The notes under the pieces were generated by a model. It saw nothing but the letters and a program-made list of their open reading frames with translations, did no database searches and was not told the origin of the DNA. Below, in pieces: positions 9,179-17,123 of a stretch of DNA of 64,000 bases; position 1 is the first letter of the stretch, and each line of letters starts with the position of its first letter. The DNA comes from an uncultured Clostridia bacterium (GTDB lineage: Bacteria > Bacillota > Clostridia > TANB77 > CAG-508), in assembly GCA_948934525.1 (NCBI GenBank), contig CAQZSK010000007.1:14565-78564 (forward strand), written 5' to 3'. The translations under genes and the position numbers were made by a program.

Positions 9179-10585
9179 ATGAAAAGTACGAATAAAAATT
9201 TTTTATATAATGTACTATACCAAGTGTTTGTTTTTATTATTCCACTCATTTCTACTCCTTATATTTCAAGAGTATTAGGTGTCAATAATGTTGGAATATA
9301 CTCGTATACATATTCAATTGTGTACTATTTCATGTTAGCTGCTATGCTTGGTATTAATAATTATGGAGCAAGAGAAATTGCAAAAGTAAGTAGTGACAAA
9401 AGGAAAATGTCAAAGAAATTTTTTAGCATTTACTTTTTACAGCTATTTTGCAGTAGCATCATGTTAATTGCATTTATTTTGTTTTCACTAGTAATGAACT
9501 ATGAAAATAAAAATATTTTATATATCCAAATTATCTTTTTGATTTCTTGTGTATTTGATATTAATTGGTTTTTCTTTGGATTAGAAAAATTTAAAATAAC
9601 AATATCAAGAAACTTAATCATTAAAATATTATCATTAATTGCAATCTTTATATTTGTAAAGACTAGTAATGATTTATGGATATATACGCTAATTATGAGT
9701 GGAAGTACATTAATAAGTCAAATCTATTTGTGGATTTTCGTTGGAAAAGAAATTCAATATGAAAAAGTAACAACAAAAGAGGTGTTTAGTCACTTACCAC
9801 AATGTTTAATTTTATTTATACCAGTAATTGCTTATAGTATTTATAGGATTATGGATAAAACTATGATAGGAGCTTTAGCAAATACAGTAGAATTAGGAAA
9901 TTATGAAAGCGCAGAAAAAATTATCAATATTCCTATTAGTTTTATTACAGCACTAGGTACTGTCATGATGCCACACATGGCAAAGGCAAAACAGGAAAAT
10001 TTTAAAGAGAATATCAATAGTACGTTTTACCTATGTTCTTTCTTCATTATTCCAATGGTGGTGGGGTTACTATTCATTAGTAAAGACTTTACTAGATTAT
10101 TCTTTGGAGAAGAATATACCAAAACAGCAGCAATTATTGTATTTTTATTGCCAACATTACTATGTAGTGCTATGACAAATGTGATTAGAAGTAATTTTTT
10201 AATACCAAAGTCAGAAGATAAAATTTATGTTGCATCTACAATATGGGGAGCTGCAATTAATTTGATATTAAATCTAATTTTTATTAGCAGATATGGAGCT
10301 TATGGAGCATGTATAGGAACAGTGGCAGCAGAGTTTACAGTAATGTTTTATCAAATATGGAAGACAAGAAAAAGTATTGAATATTTTAGTATGATAAAAA
10401 ATATATTCCCTATAATAGCAAAATCAATTGTAATGGGAGGAGTTATTTTTATTGTATCTTTAGTAGTAGAAAATATGGTTACAAGATTAGTGCTTCAAAT
10501 TATTTTAGCAGTGTTAACTTATTTTGTACTGAATGAAAACTATATTATTTATGACTTTTTAGGAAAAACTAGAAAACAAAAATAA
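9179..10585 (+). CDS. Wzx-type lipid-linked oligosaccharide flippase
   Basis: About 468 residues with 12-14 membrane helices, MATE/MOP superfamily. The opening NFLYNVLYQVFVFIIPLIST and PYISRVLGVNNVGIYSYTYS are typical of Wzx/RfbX proteins, and RIMDKTMIGALANTVELGNY is the conserved middle segment. It flips undecaprenyl-linked repeat units for the Wzy-like polymerase. I prefer the ATG at 9179, just after the upstream stop and spaced from GGTGA (9166-9170), over an in-frame GTG at 9167 that lies inside the upstream gene. Confidence 0.92.
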   Translation: MKSTNKNFLYNVLYQVFVFIIPLISTPYISRVLGVNNVGIYSYTYSIVYYFMLAAMLGINNYGAREIAKVSSDKRKMSKKFFSIYFLQLFCSSIMLIAFILFSLVMNYENKNILYIQIIFLISCVFDINWFFFGLEKFKITISRNLIIKILSLIAIFIFVKTSNDLWIYTLIMSGSTLISQIYLWIFVGKEIQYEKVTTKEVFSHLPQCLILFIPVIAYSIYRIMDKTMIGALANTVELGNYESAEKIINIPISFITALGTVMMPHMAKAKQENFKENINSTFYLCSFFIIPMVVGLLFISKDFTRLFFGEEYTKTAAIIVFLLPTLLCSAMTNVIRSNFLIPKSEDKIYVASTIWGAAINLILNLIFISRYGAYGACIGTVAAEFTVMFYQIWKTRKSIEYFSMIKNIFPIIAKSIVMGGVIFIVSLVVENMVTRLVLQIILAVLTYFVLNENYIIYDFLGKTRKQK

Positions 10586-10603
10586 AATATATGGAGAAGA
10601 ACT

Positions 10604-11314
10604 ATGGAAGAAGAAATTGATTTAAAAGAACTATTTGAAGTGTTTTGGAAAAAGAAAGCTATCATTATATTAGTAACCATCCTATTTGCTATAATAGGAT
10701 TAGGGTATACTAGATATTTTGTAGTTCCTAAGTATAAATCTGCTACAACTTTGTTGTTAGCTCAGAACAACTCACAAAGCTCGATGGATGAGACTAATGA
10801 GATTACACAAACTGATATTACATTAAATCAAAAGCTAGTTTCAACTTATGGAGTGCTTGTGAAAAGTAAAAATGTAATAGGACAAGTATTGCAAAACTTA
10901 AATATGCCAAACATGAATGAAGATGAAGTAAGAAAAAATATTAGTGTAAAAGCAGTGGAAGATACACAGGTAATAGAAATTACTTATGTGAATGAAGATG
11001 CAAGAATAGCATATTTAATTACATCAGAGCTTGCGAAAGTATTTAGTGAAAAAGTAGTAGTAGAAATCTATAATATTAATAATGTATATATTGTAGATAA
11101 AGCAGAATTAGCGGTAGAGCCATATAATGTAAATCATATCAAGGATATTCTAATTTTTGCAGTTGGTGGTTTTGGGCTTTCATGTGCTATTATCTTCATT
11201 TTTAGTTTATTTGATACAACAGTTAAGACACAAGAAGATGTAGAAAAGAAAACAGGGTTATCAGTCTTAGCACAAATACCAGCAGTAAAGATAGGAGGAA
11301 AAGAAGATGAATAG
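10604..11314 (+). CDS. Capsule chain-length / tyrosine-kinase modulator (CpsC/YveK, Wzz domain)
   Basis: 236 residues: the Wzz motif IDLKELFEVFWKKKAIII, a first membrane segment (about 19-37), an extracellular region with YKSATTLLLAQ, and a second membrane segment (about 184-203) followed by a short cytosolic tail. In low-GC Gram-positives this protein is the membrane partner that activates the separate CpsD kinase and sets chain length. The stop overlaps the kinase start by 8 bases. Confidence 0.92.
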   Translation: MEEEIDLKELFEVFWKKKAIIILVTILFAIIGLGYTRYFVVPKYKSATTLLLAQNNSQSSMDETNEITQTDITLNQKLVSTYGVLVKSKNVIGQVLQNLNMPNMNEDEVRKNISVKAVEDTQVIEITYVNEDARIAYLITSELAKVFSEKVVVEIYNINNVYIVDKAELAVEPYNVNHIKDILIFAVGGFGLSCAIIFIFSLFDTTVKTQEDVEKKTGLSVLAQIPAVKIGGKEDE

Positions 11315-12170
11315 TGAATTAATTACACATAGAGATCCGAAGTCTCCTATTTCAGAGGTTTTTAAAACTTTAAGAACAAACCTACAATTTATGAAACACA
11401 AAGGAGATAGTACTACACTATTGGTAACTAGTACTATGCCAGGAGAAGGAAAAACTTGGGTAACTTCTAATTTGGGAATTGCTTTTGCACAATCAGATAA
11501 AAAAGTAGTTATTATAGATTCAGACATGAGAAAAGGAAGATTACACAATGTTTTTGATACAAAGATATTTCCAGGACTTTCTAATTATTTAGCAGAGGAT
11601 AAAAAGTCTATTAAAGACTATTTAATTAAAACAGAGATGGAAAATTTATGGATTATTCCAGCAGGAAATGTTCCACCAAACCCATCAGAGTTATTATCTA
11701 CAGAGAGAATGCTACAAGGGCTAGAAGAATTAAAAAGGTCATTTGATGTTATTCTATTTGACTCTACACCTTGTATGCTTGTAACAGATGCTGTTATCAT
11801 TTCAAGAATTGTAGATGCTACCATGATTGTAAGTTCTCATAAATTGACCAAAATGGAAAACTTAAAAACAGTACAAAAGAATATTGAAAATGTAGGTGGA
11901 AAAATAGCAGGAGTGATTATTAATAGAATACCAGTATCACTAAAAAAATATAAGAGTAAGTATTATTACTATGGAGAAAGAAGTAATACAGATGAAGCTA
12001 ATGAGGCAAATAATTCTAGCCGTATTCATCAAGAGGAAGTTACTTATGTAGAAGAAAATGATGAAACAACGCTAGAAAATGGTTCAGAAAAACCAAGAAA
12101 AAGTAAAAAACAACAAGAACAAGAAGATATTATGAACCAAATTGACCAATATTTAGATGATAATAAATAG
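11307..12170 (+). CDS. BY-kinase, capsular tyrosine-protein kinase (CpsD/CapB)
   Basis: 287 residues. Walker A is TSTMPGEGKTW (41-51), Walker A' is VVIIDSDMRKG and Walker B is VILFDSTPC. The C-terminus has a Tyr cluster (YKSKYYYYGER), the usual autophosphorylation site, followed by an acidic/Lys-rich tail of about 60 residues. With the CpsC partner upstream and the PHP phosphatase downstream it forms the phosphorylation cycle that tunes capsule export and polymer length. Confidence 0.93.
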   Translation: MNSELITHRDPKSPISEVFKTLRTNLQFMKHKGDSTTLLVTSTMPGEGKTWVTSNLGIAFAQSDKKVVIIDSDMRKGRLHNVFDTKIFPGLSNYLAEDKKSIKDYLIKTEMENLWIIPAGNVPPNPSELLSTERMLQGLEELKRSFDVILFDSTPCMLVTDAVIISRIVDATMIVSSHKLTKMENLKTVQKNIENVGGKIAGVIINRIPVSLKKYKSKYYYYGERSNTDEANEANNSSRIHQEEVTYVEENDETTLENGSEKPRKSKKQQEQEDIMNQIDQYLDDNK

Positions 12171-12186
12171 GGAAGAAGGCTAAAAG

Positions 12187-12894
12187 ATGATAGATGTACA
12201 TTGTCACATATTACCGAATATAGATGATGGTTCAAGAAGTATAGAAGAAAGTATGCAAATGATAAGAGAAGCATATGAAGCGGGATTTACGGATATCATT
12301 TCTACTTCTCATTATATAGAGGAAAGCTATAATGCTCCAAAGCTAGAAAGACAAGAATTGATTGATATGTTAAATGCTAAGATAGAACAAGAAGGAATGA
12401 ATATCAAAATGTATAATGGGGCAGAAGCATATATAGCACCAAATTTAGTTGAGTTGATAAATAAAGAAGACCTACCAACTATGAATGGAACGAAGTATTT
12501 ACTAATGGAACTTCCTATGCATAATCAAATCCTTCATTTAGAGAATATAGTGTCTAAAGTGATCAATCAAGGAATTACACTTATTATTGCACACCCTGAA
12601 AGATATGATATAGTGCAAAAGAACTACAAAGTGCTAAATGAATTAGCAGAGATGGGAGTATTGTTTCAAGCAAATTATGGAAGCTGTATTGGACAATATG
12701 GAAAAGAAGCGGAAAAAACTTTAAAGAAACTATTAAAAGCAAATATGATATCTTTTTTCGGAACAGATTGTCATAGAGCAGGGAGTGTATATTGCCAAAT
12801 GCCAGAAATATTAAAGAAGTTAGAAAAAATGATAGGAAAAGAAAAATTAGAAGAGTTAACTACAAGAAATCAACAAAACTTATTAGGGTTGTAG
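12187..12894 (+). CDS. Tyrosine-protein phosphatase CpsB/YwqE, PHP family
   Basis: 235 residues. MIDVHCHILPNIDDGSRS gives the first metal-binding HxH motif, TSHYIEESY the second, LIIAHPERY the third and GTDCHRAGS the fourth, matching manganese-dependent PHP-type phosphatases such as CpsB and YwqE that dephosphorylate the BY-kinase. It is the last gene of the capsule operon. No strong terminator is visible after it; the folT leader promoter starts within about 10 bases. Confidence 0.93.
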   Translation: MIDVHCHILPNIDDGSRSIEESMQMIREAYEAGFTDIISTSHYIEESYNAPKLERQELIDMLNAKIEQEGMNIKMYNGAEAYIAPNLVELINKEDLPTMNGTKYLLMELPMHNQILHLENIVSKVINQGITLIIAHPERYDIVQKNYKVLNELAEMGVLFQANYGSCIGQYGKEAEKTLKKLLKANMISFFGTDCHRAGSVYCQMPEILKKLEKMIGKEKLEELTTRNQQNLLGL

Positions 12895-12901
12895 AAAACT
12901 A

Positions 12902-12930
12902 TATACAAATAAAACAAAATATGGTACAAT
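12902..12930 (+). promoter_or_regulatory. Candidate promoter for the THF riboswitch / folT
   Basis: TATACA and TACAAT hexamers separated by 17 bases lie directly before the riboswitch. The -10 is good and the -35 weak. Confidence 0.5.
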
Positions 12931-12939
12931 ACTCATCAA

Positions 12940-13037
12940 TTAGAGTAGAAAATAAATCGTTAAGACTTGTGTAGACGGGAAGTTGCTACCAAGGCAAAAG
13001 GCAGAAAACTTGCGTATTTATTTTCGCATTCCGCTAA
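12940..13037 (+). ncRNA. Tetrahydrofolate (THF) riboswitch
   Basis: The segment carries the conserved THF (folT) blocks in order: GAGTAGA, CGTTAAG, GGGAaGTTGC and a closing CGCATtCCGCT. P1 pairs TTAG (12940-12943) with CTAA (13034-13037). P2 pairs AAAATAAAT with ATTTATTTT, a perfect 9-bp helix. It lies before a folate S-component gene, the classic context. A terminator hairpin (13075-13117) follows, so ligand binding likely causes premature termination and also hides the ribosome site. Confidence 0.88.
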
Positions 13038-13074
13038 GAAGATGAGAGAAAAAATTGTATGGAAATAAAATGGT

Positions 13075-13117
13075 TCCTCTTTCTTTTTGCGGTTTGTTAA
13101 AAGAAAGGGGATTTTTT
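13075..13117 (+). terminator. Riboswitch expression-platform terminator
   Basis: Thirteen-base arms (13075-13087 and 13099-13111) pair with one wobble and are followed by TTTTTT. The 3' arm holds the AAAGGGG ribosome site of folT, so the hairpin can block both elongation and translation initiation. Confidence 0.8.
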
Positions 13118-13645
13118 ATGCGTACTAATAAAAAAATTATTTTAACAGCTATTTTATTGGCACTACTTATTATTTTATCAAGGTTTTTATCTATTAAAAC
13201 ACCGAATATGAAAATTAGTTTTGCCTTTGTACCAACAATGCTTTGTGCCGTTTGGTTAGGTCCAAAATGGACCATACTATTAAATATATTAGGAGATGTG
13301 ATAGGAGCAACTCTATTTCCAACAGGACCATATTTTGTAGGATATACAATCAGTACTGCTATAGCAGGATTAATTTATGGTTTAATGTTATATAAAAAAG
13401 AGGGAAAAGAATATACAAATATCAATTTTTTAGTAAGACTAACAATTGCGACAGCTTTAGTTGCTGTAATATGTAATATGGGATTGAATACTTTGTGGTC
13501 TGTGATTACTACTGGAAAAGCATTTTGGGTATTATTAAGTGCTAGAATAATAAAACAATTAATTATGATACCAATTCATGTAGCTGTAATATTCTTCTTA
13601 GAAAAAGTATTAAGAAAGCCATTTGATAAATATGTAAGAGAATAA
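13118..13645 (+). CDS. folT: Folate ECF transporter S component
   Basis: 175 residues with about five or six membrane helices. NKKIILTAILLALLIILSRF followed by KTPNMKISFAFVP and LNILGDVIGATLFPTGPYFVGY are typical of FolT substrate-binding components. The ATG at 13118 follows AAAGGGG at 13104-13110; an upstream in-frame ATG (13055) lies inside the riboswitch platform and is not used. The THF riboswitch upstream supports folate as the substrate. The ECF ATPase and T component follow. Confidence 0.9.
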   Translation: MRTNKKIILTAILLALLIILSRFLSIKTPNMKISFAFVPTMLCAVWLGPKWTILLNILGDVIGATLFPTGPYFVGYTISTAIAGLIYGLMLYKKEGKEYTNINFLVRLTIATALVAVICNMGLNTLWSVITTGKAFWVLLSARIIKQLIMIPIHVAVIFFLEKVLRKPFDKYVRE

Positions 13646-13707
13646 TGATTTTTAGTATTTTAAGCAATTAGTATAAAAGCGTTAATATTAGAAAAATAGG
13701 AGTAATA

Positions 13708-14508
13708 ATGATTAAAATAGAAAATGTATCTTTTCAGTATAAAGGAACAGATACAAAAGTATTAGATAATTTAAATTTAGAGATACGAGAAGGAGAAATA
13801 ATAGCCATTGTAGGAAAAAATGGGTGTGGCAAATCGACTTTAGGAAAATTAATAGCAGGTATTTTGAAGTTAAAGCAAGGTATTATTACGATAGATGAAT
13901 TAGATATTAAAAATAAGAAAAATGAGCAACAAATTAGAGATAAAATAGGAATTGTATTTCAAAACCCAGAAAATCAAATTGTATTTAATAATATCAAAGA
14001 TGAAATTTCCTTTGCATTAAAAGGGATAAATCAAGAAGAAATAGATAATAGAATACAAAATGCATTAAAAAAAGTAGATATGTTGCAGGTAAAAGAACAA
14101 GATTTATACAATCTATCATTAGGACAAAAGCAAAGAGTGATAATAGCAGAAGTTTTAGCGAAAAATCCAAAGTATATTATTTTAGATGAACCAACCACTA
14201 TGATAGATAGTTTAGGAAAAGAAAAGATTTATCAGATTATTCAAAATTTAAAAAAGCAAGGATATACTTTAATTTGTATTACAAATTTAGCTGATGAAAT
14301 TTTGTTAGCAGATAGAACCTTTATTCTAGAAGCGGGAAAACTAGTAACAGAAATTAAAAAGGGAGAACTAGTAGATAAAGCAGGAGAAATAGTAAAGCAT
14401 CAGATCAAATTGCCAACTTTATTAGAAATTTTGTGTAAGTTAAATAAAAAAGGAAAAAAGATTGAATTGGAAGAATATACAGTAGATGAATTAATCAAAA
14501 AGATATAA
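13708..14508 (+). CDS. ECF transporter ATP-binding protein (EcfA-like)
   Basis: 266 residues, ABC ATPase. Walker A is GKNGCGKST, the Q-loop region is IGIVFQNPENQIVF (EcfA type), the signature is LSLGQKQR in place of LSGGQ, and Walker B is YIILDEPTT with a D-loop MIDSLG. A C-terminal extension of about 45 residues follows the H-loop region. It energises uptake by the T component encoded next. Only one ATPase gene is present here, whereas many ECF modules have A1 and A2, so it may act as a homodimer or use a partner encoded elsewhere. Confidence 0.88.
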   Translation: MIKIENVSFQYKGTDTKVLDNLNLEIREGEIIAIVGKNGCGKSTLGKLIAGILKLKQGIITIDELDIKNKKNEQQIRDKIGIVFQNPENQIVFNNIKDEISFALKGINQEEIDNRIQNALKKVDMLQVKEQDLYNLSLGQKQRVIIAEVLAKNPKYIILDEPTTMIDSLGKEKIYQIIQNLKKQGYTLICITNLADEILLADRTFILEAGKLVTEIKKGELVDKAGEIVKHQIKLPTLLEILCKLNKKGKKIELEEYTVDELIKKI

Positions 14509-14523
14509 GGGAAGGGCTTTAAG

Positions 14524-15087
14524 ATGAAGAATGTCATTATATTTATTTTATTTTTACTATATGCAACAATAATATTTTTAATACCAAATAACATTTTCTT
14601 ATTATTTCCACTTCTAATTAATATAGTATTATGGATAATAACAAAAAGCAATATGAGAAAAACAATACAAAATTTAATGAGAATATTTCCATTTGTACTT
14701 CTTACCTTTTTCATTAACTGTTGGCTAGACACTTATATAAATGCTTTATGGATGGCTGCAAAGTTATTGTTAGTATGTAATATTACTTTTATCTATAGTC
14801 AAATTACTACTGTAGCCCAAATAGCAAAAACAGTGAAAAAGCTATGTATGCCATTGAAGTTATTAAACATAAATCCAGAAATAATAGAAGTATTAGTAGC
14901 AATAGCATTATCGATACTTCCTATTATGAAGAAGGAATATATAGAACTAAAAGAATCTTGTAGGGCAAAAAATATTCCAATGAACTTAAAAAATAGTAAG
15001 ATCATCTTATCAAGATTACTTACATCTTATTTGAAAAGAGTAAGTGAAATAGATGAAGCATTGATAGAGAAAGGGTATAACTATTAA
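14524..15087 (+). CDS. ECF transporter transmembrane T component (EcfT-like)
   Basis: 187 residues, shorter than the usual 250 or so. Membrane segments fill the N-terminal half. The two cytosolic coupling helices are visible as ELKESCRAKNIPMN and EIDEALIEKGYNY, corresponding to the Ala-Arg-Gly type motifs that dock on the ATPases. It starts 15 bases after the ATPase gene and completes a folate S/A/T module. Confidence 0.82.
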   Translation: MKNVIIFILFLLYATIIFLIPNNIFLLFPLLINIVLWIITKSNMRKTIQNLMRIFPFVLLTFFINCWLDTYINALWMAAKLLLVCNITFIYSQITTVAQIAKTVKKLCMPLKLLNINPEIIEVLVAIALSILPIMKKEYIELKESCRAKNIPMNLKNSKIILSRLLTSYLKRVSEIDEALIEKGYNY

Positions 15088-15134
15088 TAGATTTGTAGAC
15101 AAAAGCAAATTAGTCATTTCCATTTTAAGAGATT

Positions 15135-15172
15135 AAAAAACCAATGTGTAAAACAACACATTGGTTTTTAGT
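15135..15172. terminator. Bidirectional terminator between EcfT and XRE genes
   Basis: A hairpin with AAAAACCAATGTGT / ACACATTGGTTTTT arms has a run of A on one side and T on the other, so it can end both convergent transcripts. Confidence 0.8.
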
Positions 15173-15173
15173 T

Positions 15174-15392
15174 TTATTTTTCACGATAAGGTTTTATTTC
15201 ATCTGTTAATTCAAGAAGATAATCTACAGAAGTGTTATAAAATTTAGCAAGATCAATTAACACTTTAGTAGGAATATCATTTTCTCCTGTTTCATACTTT
15301 GAATAACCTGTTTGCGACATATTCAAATATTGAGCTATTTTGGACTGATTCAAATCTTTATCTTCTCTTAATTCTCGCAATCTTCTAAACAT
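15174..15392 (-). CDS. XRE/Cro-type transcriptional repressor
   Basis: 72 residues, single helix-turn-helix domain: RLRELREDKDLNQSKIAQYL then MSQTGYSKYETGENDIP, ending with IDLAKFYNTSVDYLLEL, like many SinR/ImmR-size regulators. I choose the Met at 15392 because GGAGG lies about 6 bases before it; that site overlaps a further upstream Met at 15404, which is therefore unlikely. It diverges from the sortase gene across about 200 bases holding three operator-like palindromes, and probably represses that operon and itself. Confidence 0.9.
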   Translation of the reverse strand: MFRRLRELREDKDLNQSKIAQYLNMSQTGYSKYETGENDIPTKVLIDLAKFYNTSVDYLLELTDEIKPYREK

Positions 15393-15464
15393 TAAATCCT
15401 CCATTCTAAAACATTGTTCACTTTAAATTTAGTATTTGTAAGAATTCGTAAAATTATTTTAAAA

Positions 15465-15536
15465 TAATCTGAATTAGGTTATTGACATTTAACCTGAAAT
15501 AGATTAAAATAATCGAAGATAATCTGAAACAGATTA
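15465..15536. promoter_or_regulatory. Three tandem palindromic operators
   Basis: Three related 17-bp inverted repeats lie at 15465-15481 (TAATCTGAATTAGGTTA), 15490-15506 (TAACCTGAAATAGATTA) and 15520-15536 (TAATCTGAAACAGATTA). The last is a perfect palindrome around AAA. The middle one fills the spacer of the sortase-operon promoter and the others flank it. They are the obvious binding sites for the divergent XRE repressor. Confidence 0.82.
15482..15510 (+). promoter_or_regulatory. Promoter of the sortase-cohesin-dockerin operon
   Basis: TTGACA (15482-15487), a 17-base spacer and TAAAAT (15505-15510), embedded among the three operators. Confidence 0.8.
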
Positions 15537-15601
15537 AAAAGATAGACAATCTTAAGGAATAACTAGGAAATGAAGGGGGTGAAGTTTTTTTAAAAAGCGA
15601 A

Positions 15602-16234
15602 ATGGCAACTAATTTACAGGGCAAAAAAAAGCGAGAAACAAAAATGAAAAAAGGTAAAGCAATTATATTGACAGTTCTAGTTTGTATTCTAATAGGAGCT
15701 CTTGTCTATTTGGTGAATGACAGTATAAATTTTGGCCTATCTAATGAAACAGATAGTATAGCAGTTGTAAATCAAATAAAAAACCAAGAGGATAACAATG
15801 AAATAAAAGACAAAACTATCGATGTAAGTAGCATACCTAATAAAATGGGAAACTATGAAGTTGTAGGGCAATTAGTGATAGATAAAATTGGAGTAAAAAG
15901 AAACATATTAGCAATATGTGATAATCCAGCTTTAGATTTATCCATAGCAAAGCTTTATGGTCCCGAGGTAAATGAGCCAGGAAACTTTTGCGTTTGTGGT
16001 CATAGGGAAACAATGCTCAAAACATTAGATACCTTAAAAAAAGGTGATACTTTGTACATGATTAATAAAAAAACAAAAACAAAAGTAACTTATGAAATCT
16101 ATAAGGTATATGAATGTAGCCCATATGACTTATCTTGTTTAGATCAAAATGAAGATGGCAAACGAGAGGTGACTATTATCACATGCACCCCTAGTGGCGC
16201 AAAAAGAGTAGTCTGCAAAGCACGCGCGACTTAA
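15602..16234 (+). CDS. Class D-like sortase
   Basis: 210 residues: a basic N-terminus, one membrane anchor (about 21-38), then the sortase beta-barrel. Catalytic residues are visible: His in FCVCGHRE, Cys in VTIITCTPSG and Arg in KRVVCKAR. Sortases cut LPXTG-like signals and join proteins to peptidoglycan; the LPQTG protein encoded next is the likely substrate. The start is uncertain: ATG 15602 is used, but Met-15 (15644, MKKGKAII) is an alternative, and a strong GGGGGTG (15575-15581) lies rather far upstream. Confidence 0.88.
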   Translation: MATNLQGKKKRETKMKKGKAIILTVLVCILIGALVYLVNDSINFGLSNETDSIAVVNQIKNQEDNNEIKDKTIDVSSIPNKMGNYEVVGQLVIDKIGVKRNILAICDNPALDLSIAKLYGPEVNEPGNFCVCGHRETMLKTLDTLKKGDTLYMINKKTKTKVTYEIYKVYECSPYDLSCLDQNEDGKREVTIITCTPSGAKRVVCKARAT

Positions 16235-16304
16235 AAAGAGAAATATCATCATACATATTTTTCACGAAAAGAGAAAATTAAGTAAAAAGAAAGAGGGAAT
16301 TAAA

Positions 16305-16946
16305 ATGAAAAAAACATTATTCAAAACAACAATTTTAGCTATTATTTTAGTAGTAGCAATATTAGGAACAACCGTAAATGCAGGAACAGTAACTGCACCA
16401 GAAACAGTAAAAGCAGGAGAAGAAGTGACTGTTAATATCAATGTAGATACAGCTATGGAAAATGCTGATATTACTATGGAATATGATGCAAGCAAATTAG
16501 CATATAAAGGAACAAATGCAGGTGCAAATATGCTTGTTCAAGTAAATGCTGATGAAGCAGGAAAATTAATTATAGCAGTAGCTGGTGGAGACAATACAAC
16601 AAAGACAGTTAGTGTTACATTCACAGCAAGCAAAGACTTTACAGGTGATGCAGGCGTTAAAGTTACATCTTTTGAAGCAAACACAAATGAAACTTTAGCA
16701 AATACAGAAGTAATAGTAAAAGCAGAAGAAATAAAAACACCAGATGATGATAAAAAACCAGAAGAAAATGAGAAAGAACCATCAAAAGATCCAGACAAAA
16801 AACCAACAAAGCCAACAACACCAACAGGAACAGATGGAAAACCAATTACTAAATTACCACAAACAGGTGCCCCAGTATTTGCAGGAGCTATTGCTTTAGT
16901 TGTAGTAACTTTAGGAGCAATTGTATTAGTAAAAAGAGCTAGATAA
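16305..16946 (+). CDS. LPXTG-anchored single-cohesin surface protein
   Basis: 213 residues. A signal peptide (about 1-27, ending TTVNA) is followed by one cohesin-like domain (about 28-140): VKAGEEVTVNINVDTAMENA, MEYDASKLAYKG, GKLIIAVAGG and SVTFTASKDF match the strand pattern of cohesins. A Pro/Lys/Asp-rich spacer (about 143-180) leads to LPQTG (184-188), a hydrophobic helix and a KRAR tail, a complete sortase signal. It sits between a sortase and a dockerin-bearing giant, so it should be the wall-bound receptor for dockerin proteins. GAGGGAA precedes the ATG. Confidence 0.88.
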   Translation: MKKTLFKTTILAIILVVAILGTTVNAGTVTAPETVKAGEEVTVNINVDTAMENADITMEYDASKLAYKGTNAGANMLVQVNADEAGKLIIAVAGGDNTTKTVSVTFTASKDFTGDAGVKVTSFEANTNETLANTEVIVKAEEIKTPDDDKKPEENEKEPSKDPDKKPTKPTTPTGTDGKPITKLPQTGAPVFAGAIALVVVTLGAIVLVKRAR

Positions 16947-16957
16947 GAAGATGCGTT

Positions 16958-17092
16958 TGAGGGGAAGTATTTTATTCCTGAAGAACAAATAAAACCAGTG
17001 GGGACACATCTTATCCCTAAAAAAAATCAACCCAGCGGGGACATAGCTTAAACATAAAGGAATACCCTAGGAAAAGGTGTGTCCCTGTTAAA
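16958..17092. repeat. REP-like palindromic repeat cluster
   Basis: The gap between the cohesin and dockerin genes holds GGGGACACATC (17000-17010) and, inverted, AAAAGGTGTGTCCCTG (17072-17087), with a further CGGGGACATA between them. It belongs to the GGGGAC-type repeats also found at 21783, 60249, 61385 and 54662. Confidence 0.65.
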
Positions 17093-17123
17093 GAATTAAA
17101 AAATAAAATCGGAGGAATGGAAA

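Noticed and set aside
12792..12974. 60-codon frame overlapping the phosphatase end
   Set aside because: Out of frame with the PHP phosphatase, runs into the riboswitch and has no ribosome site.
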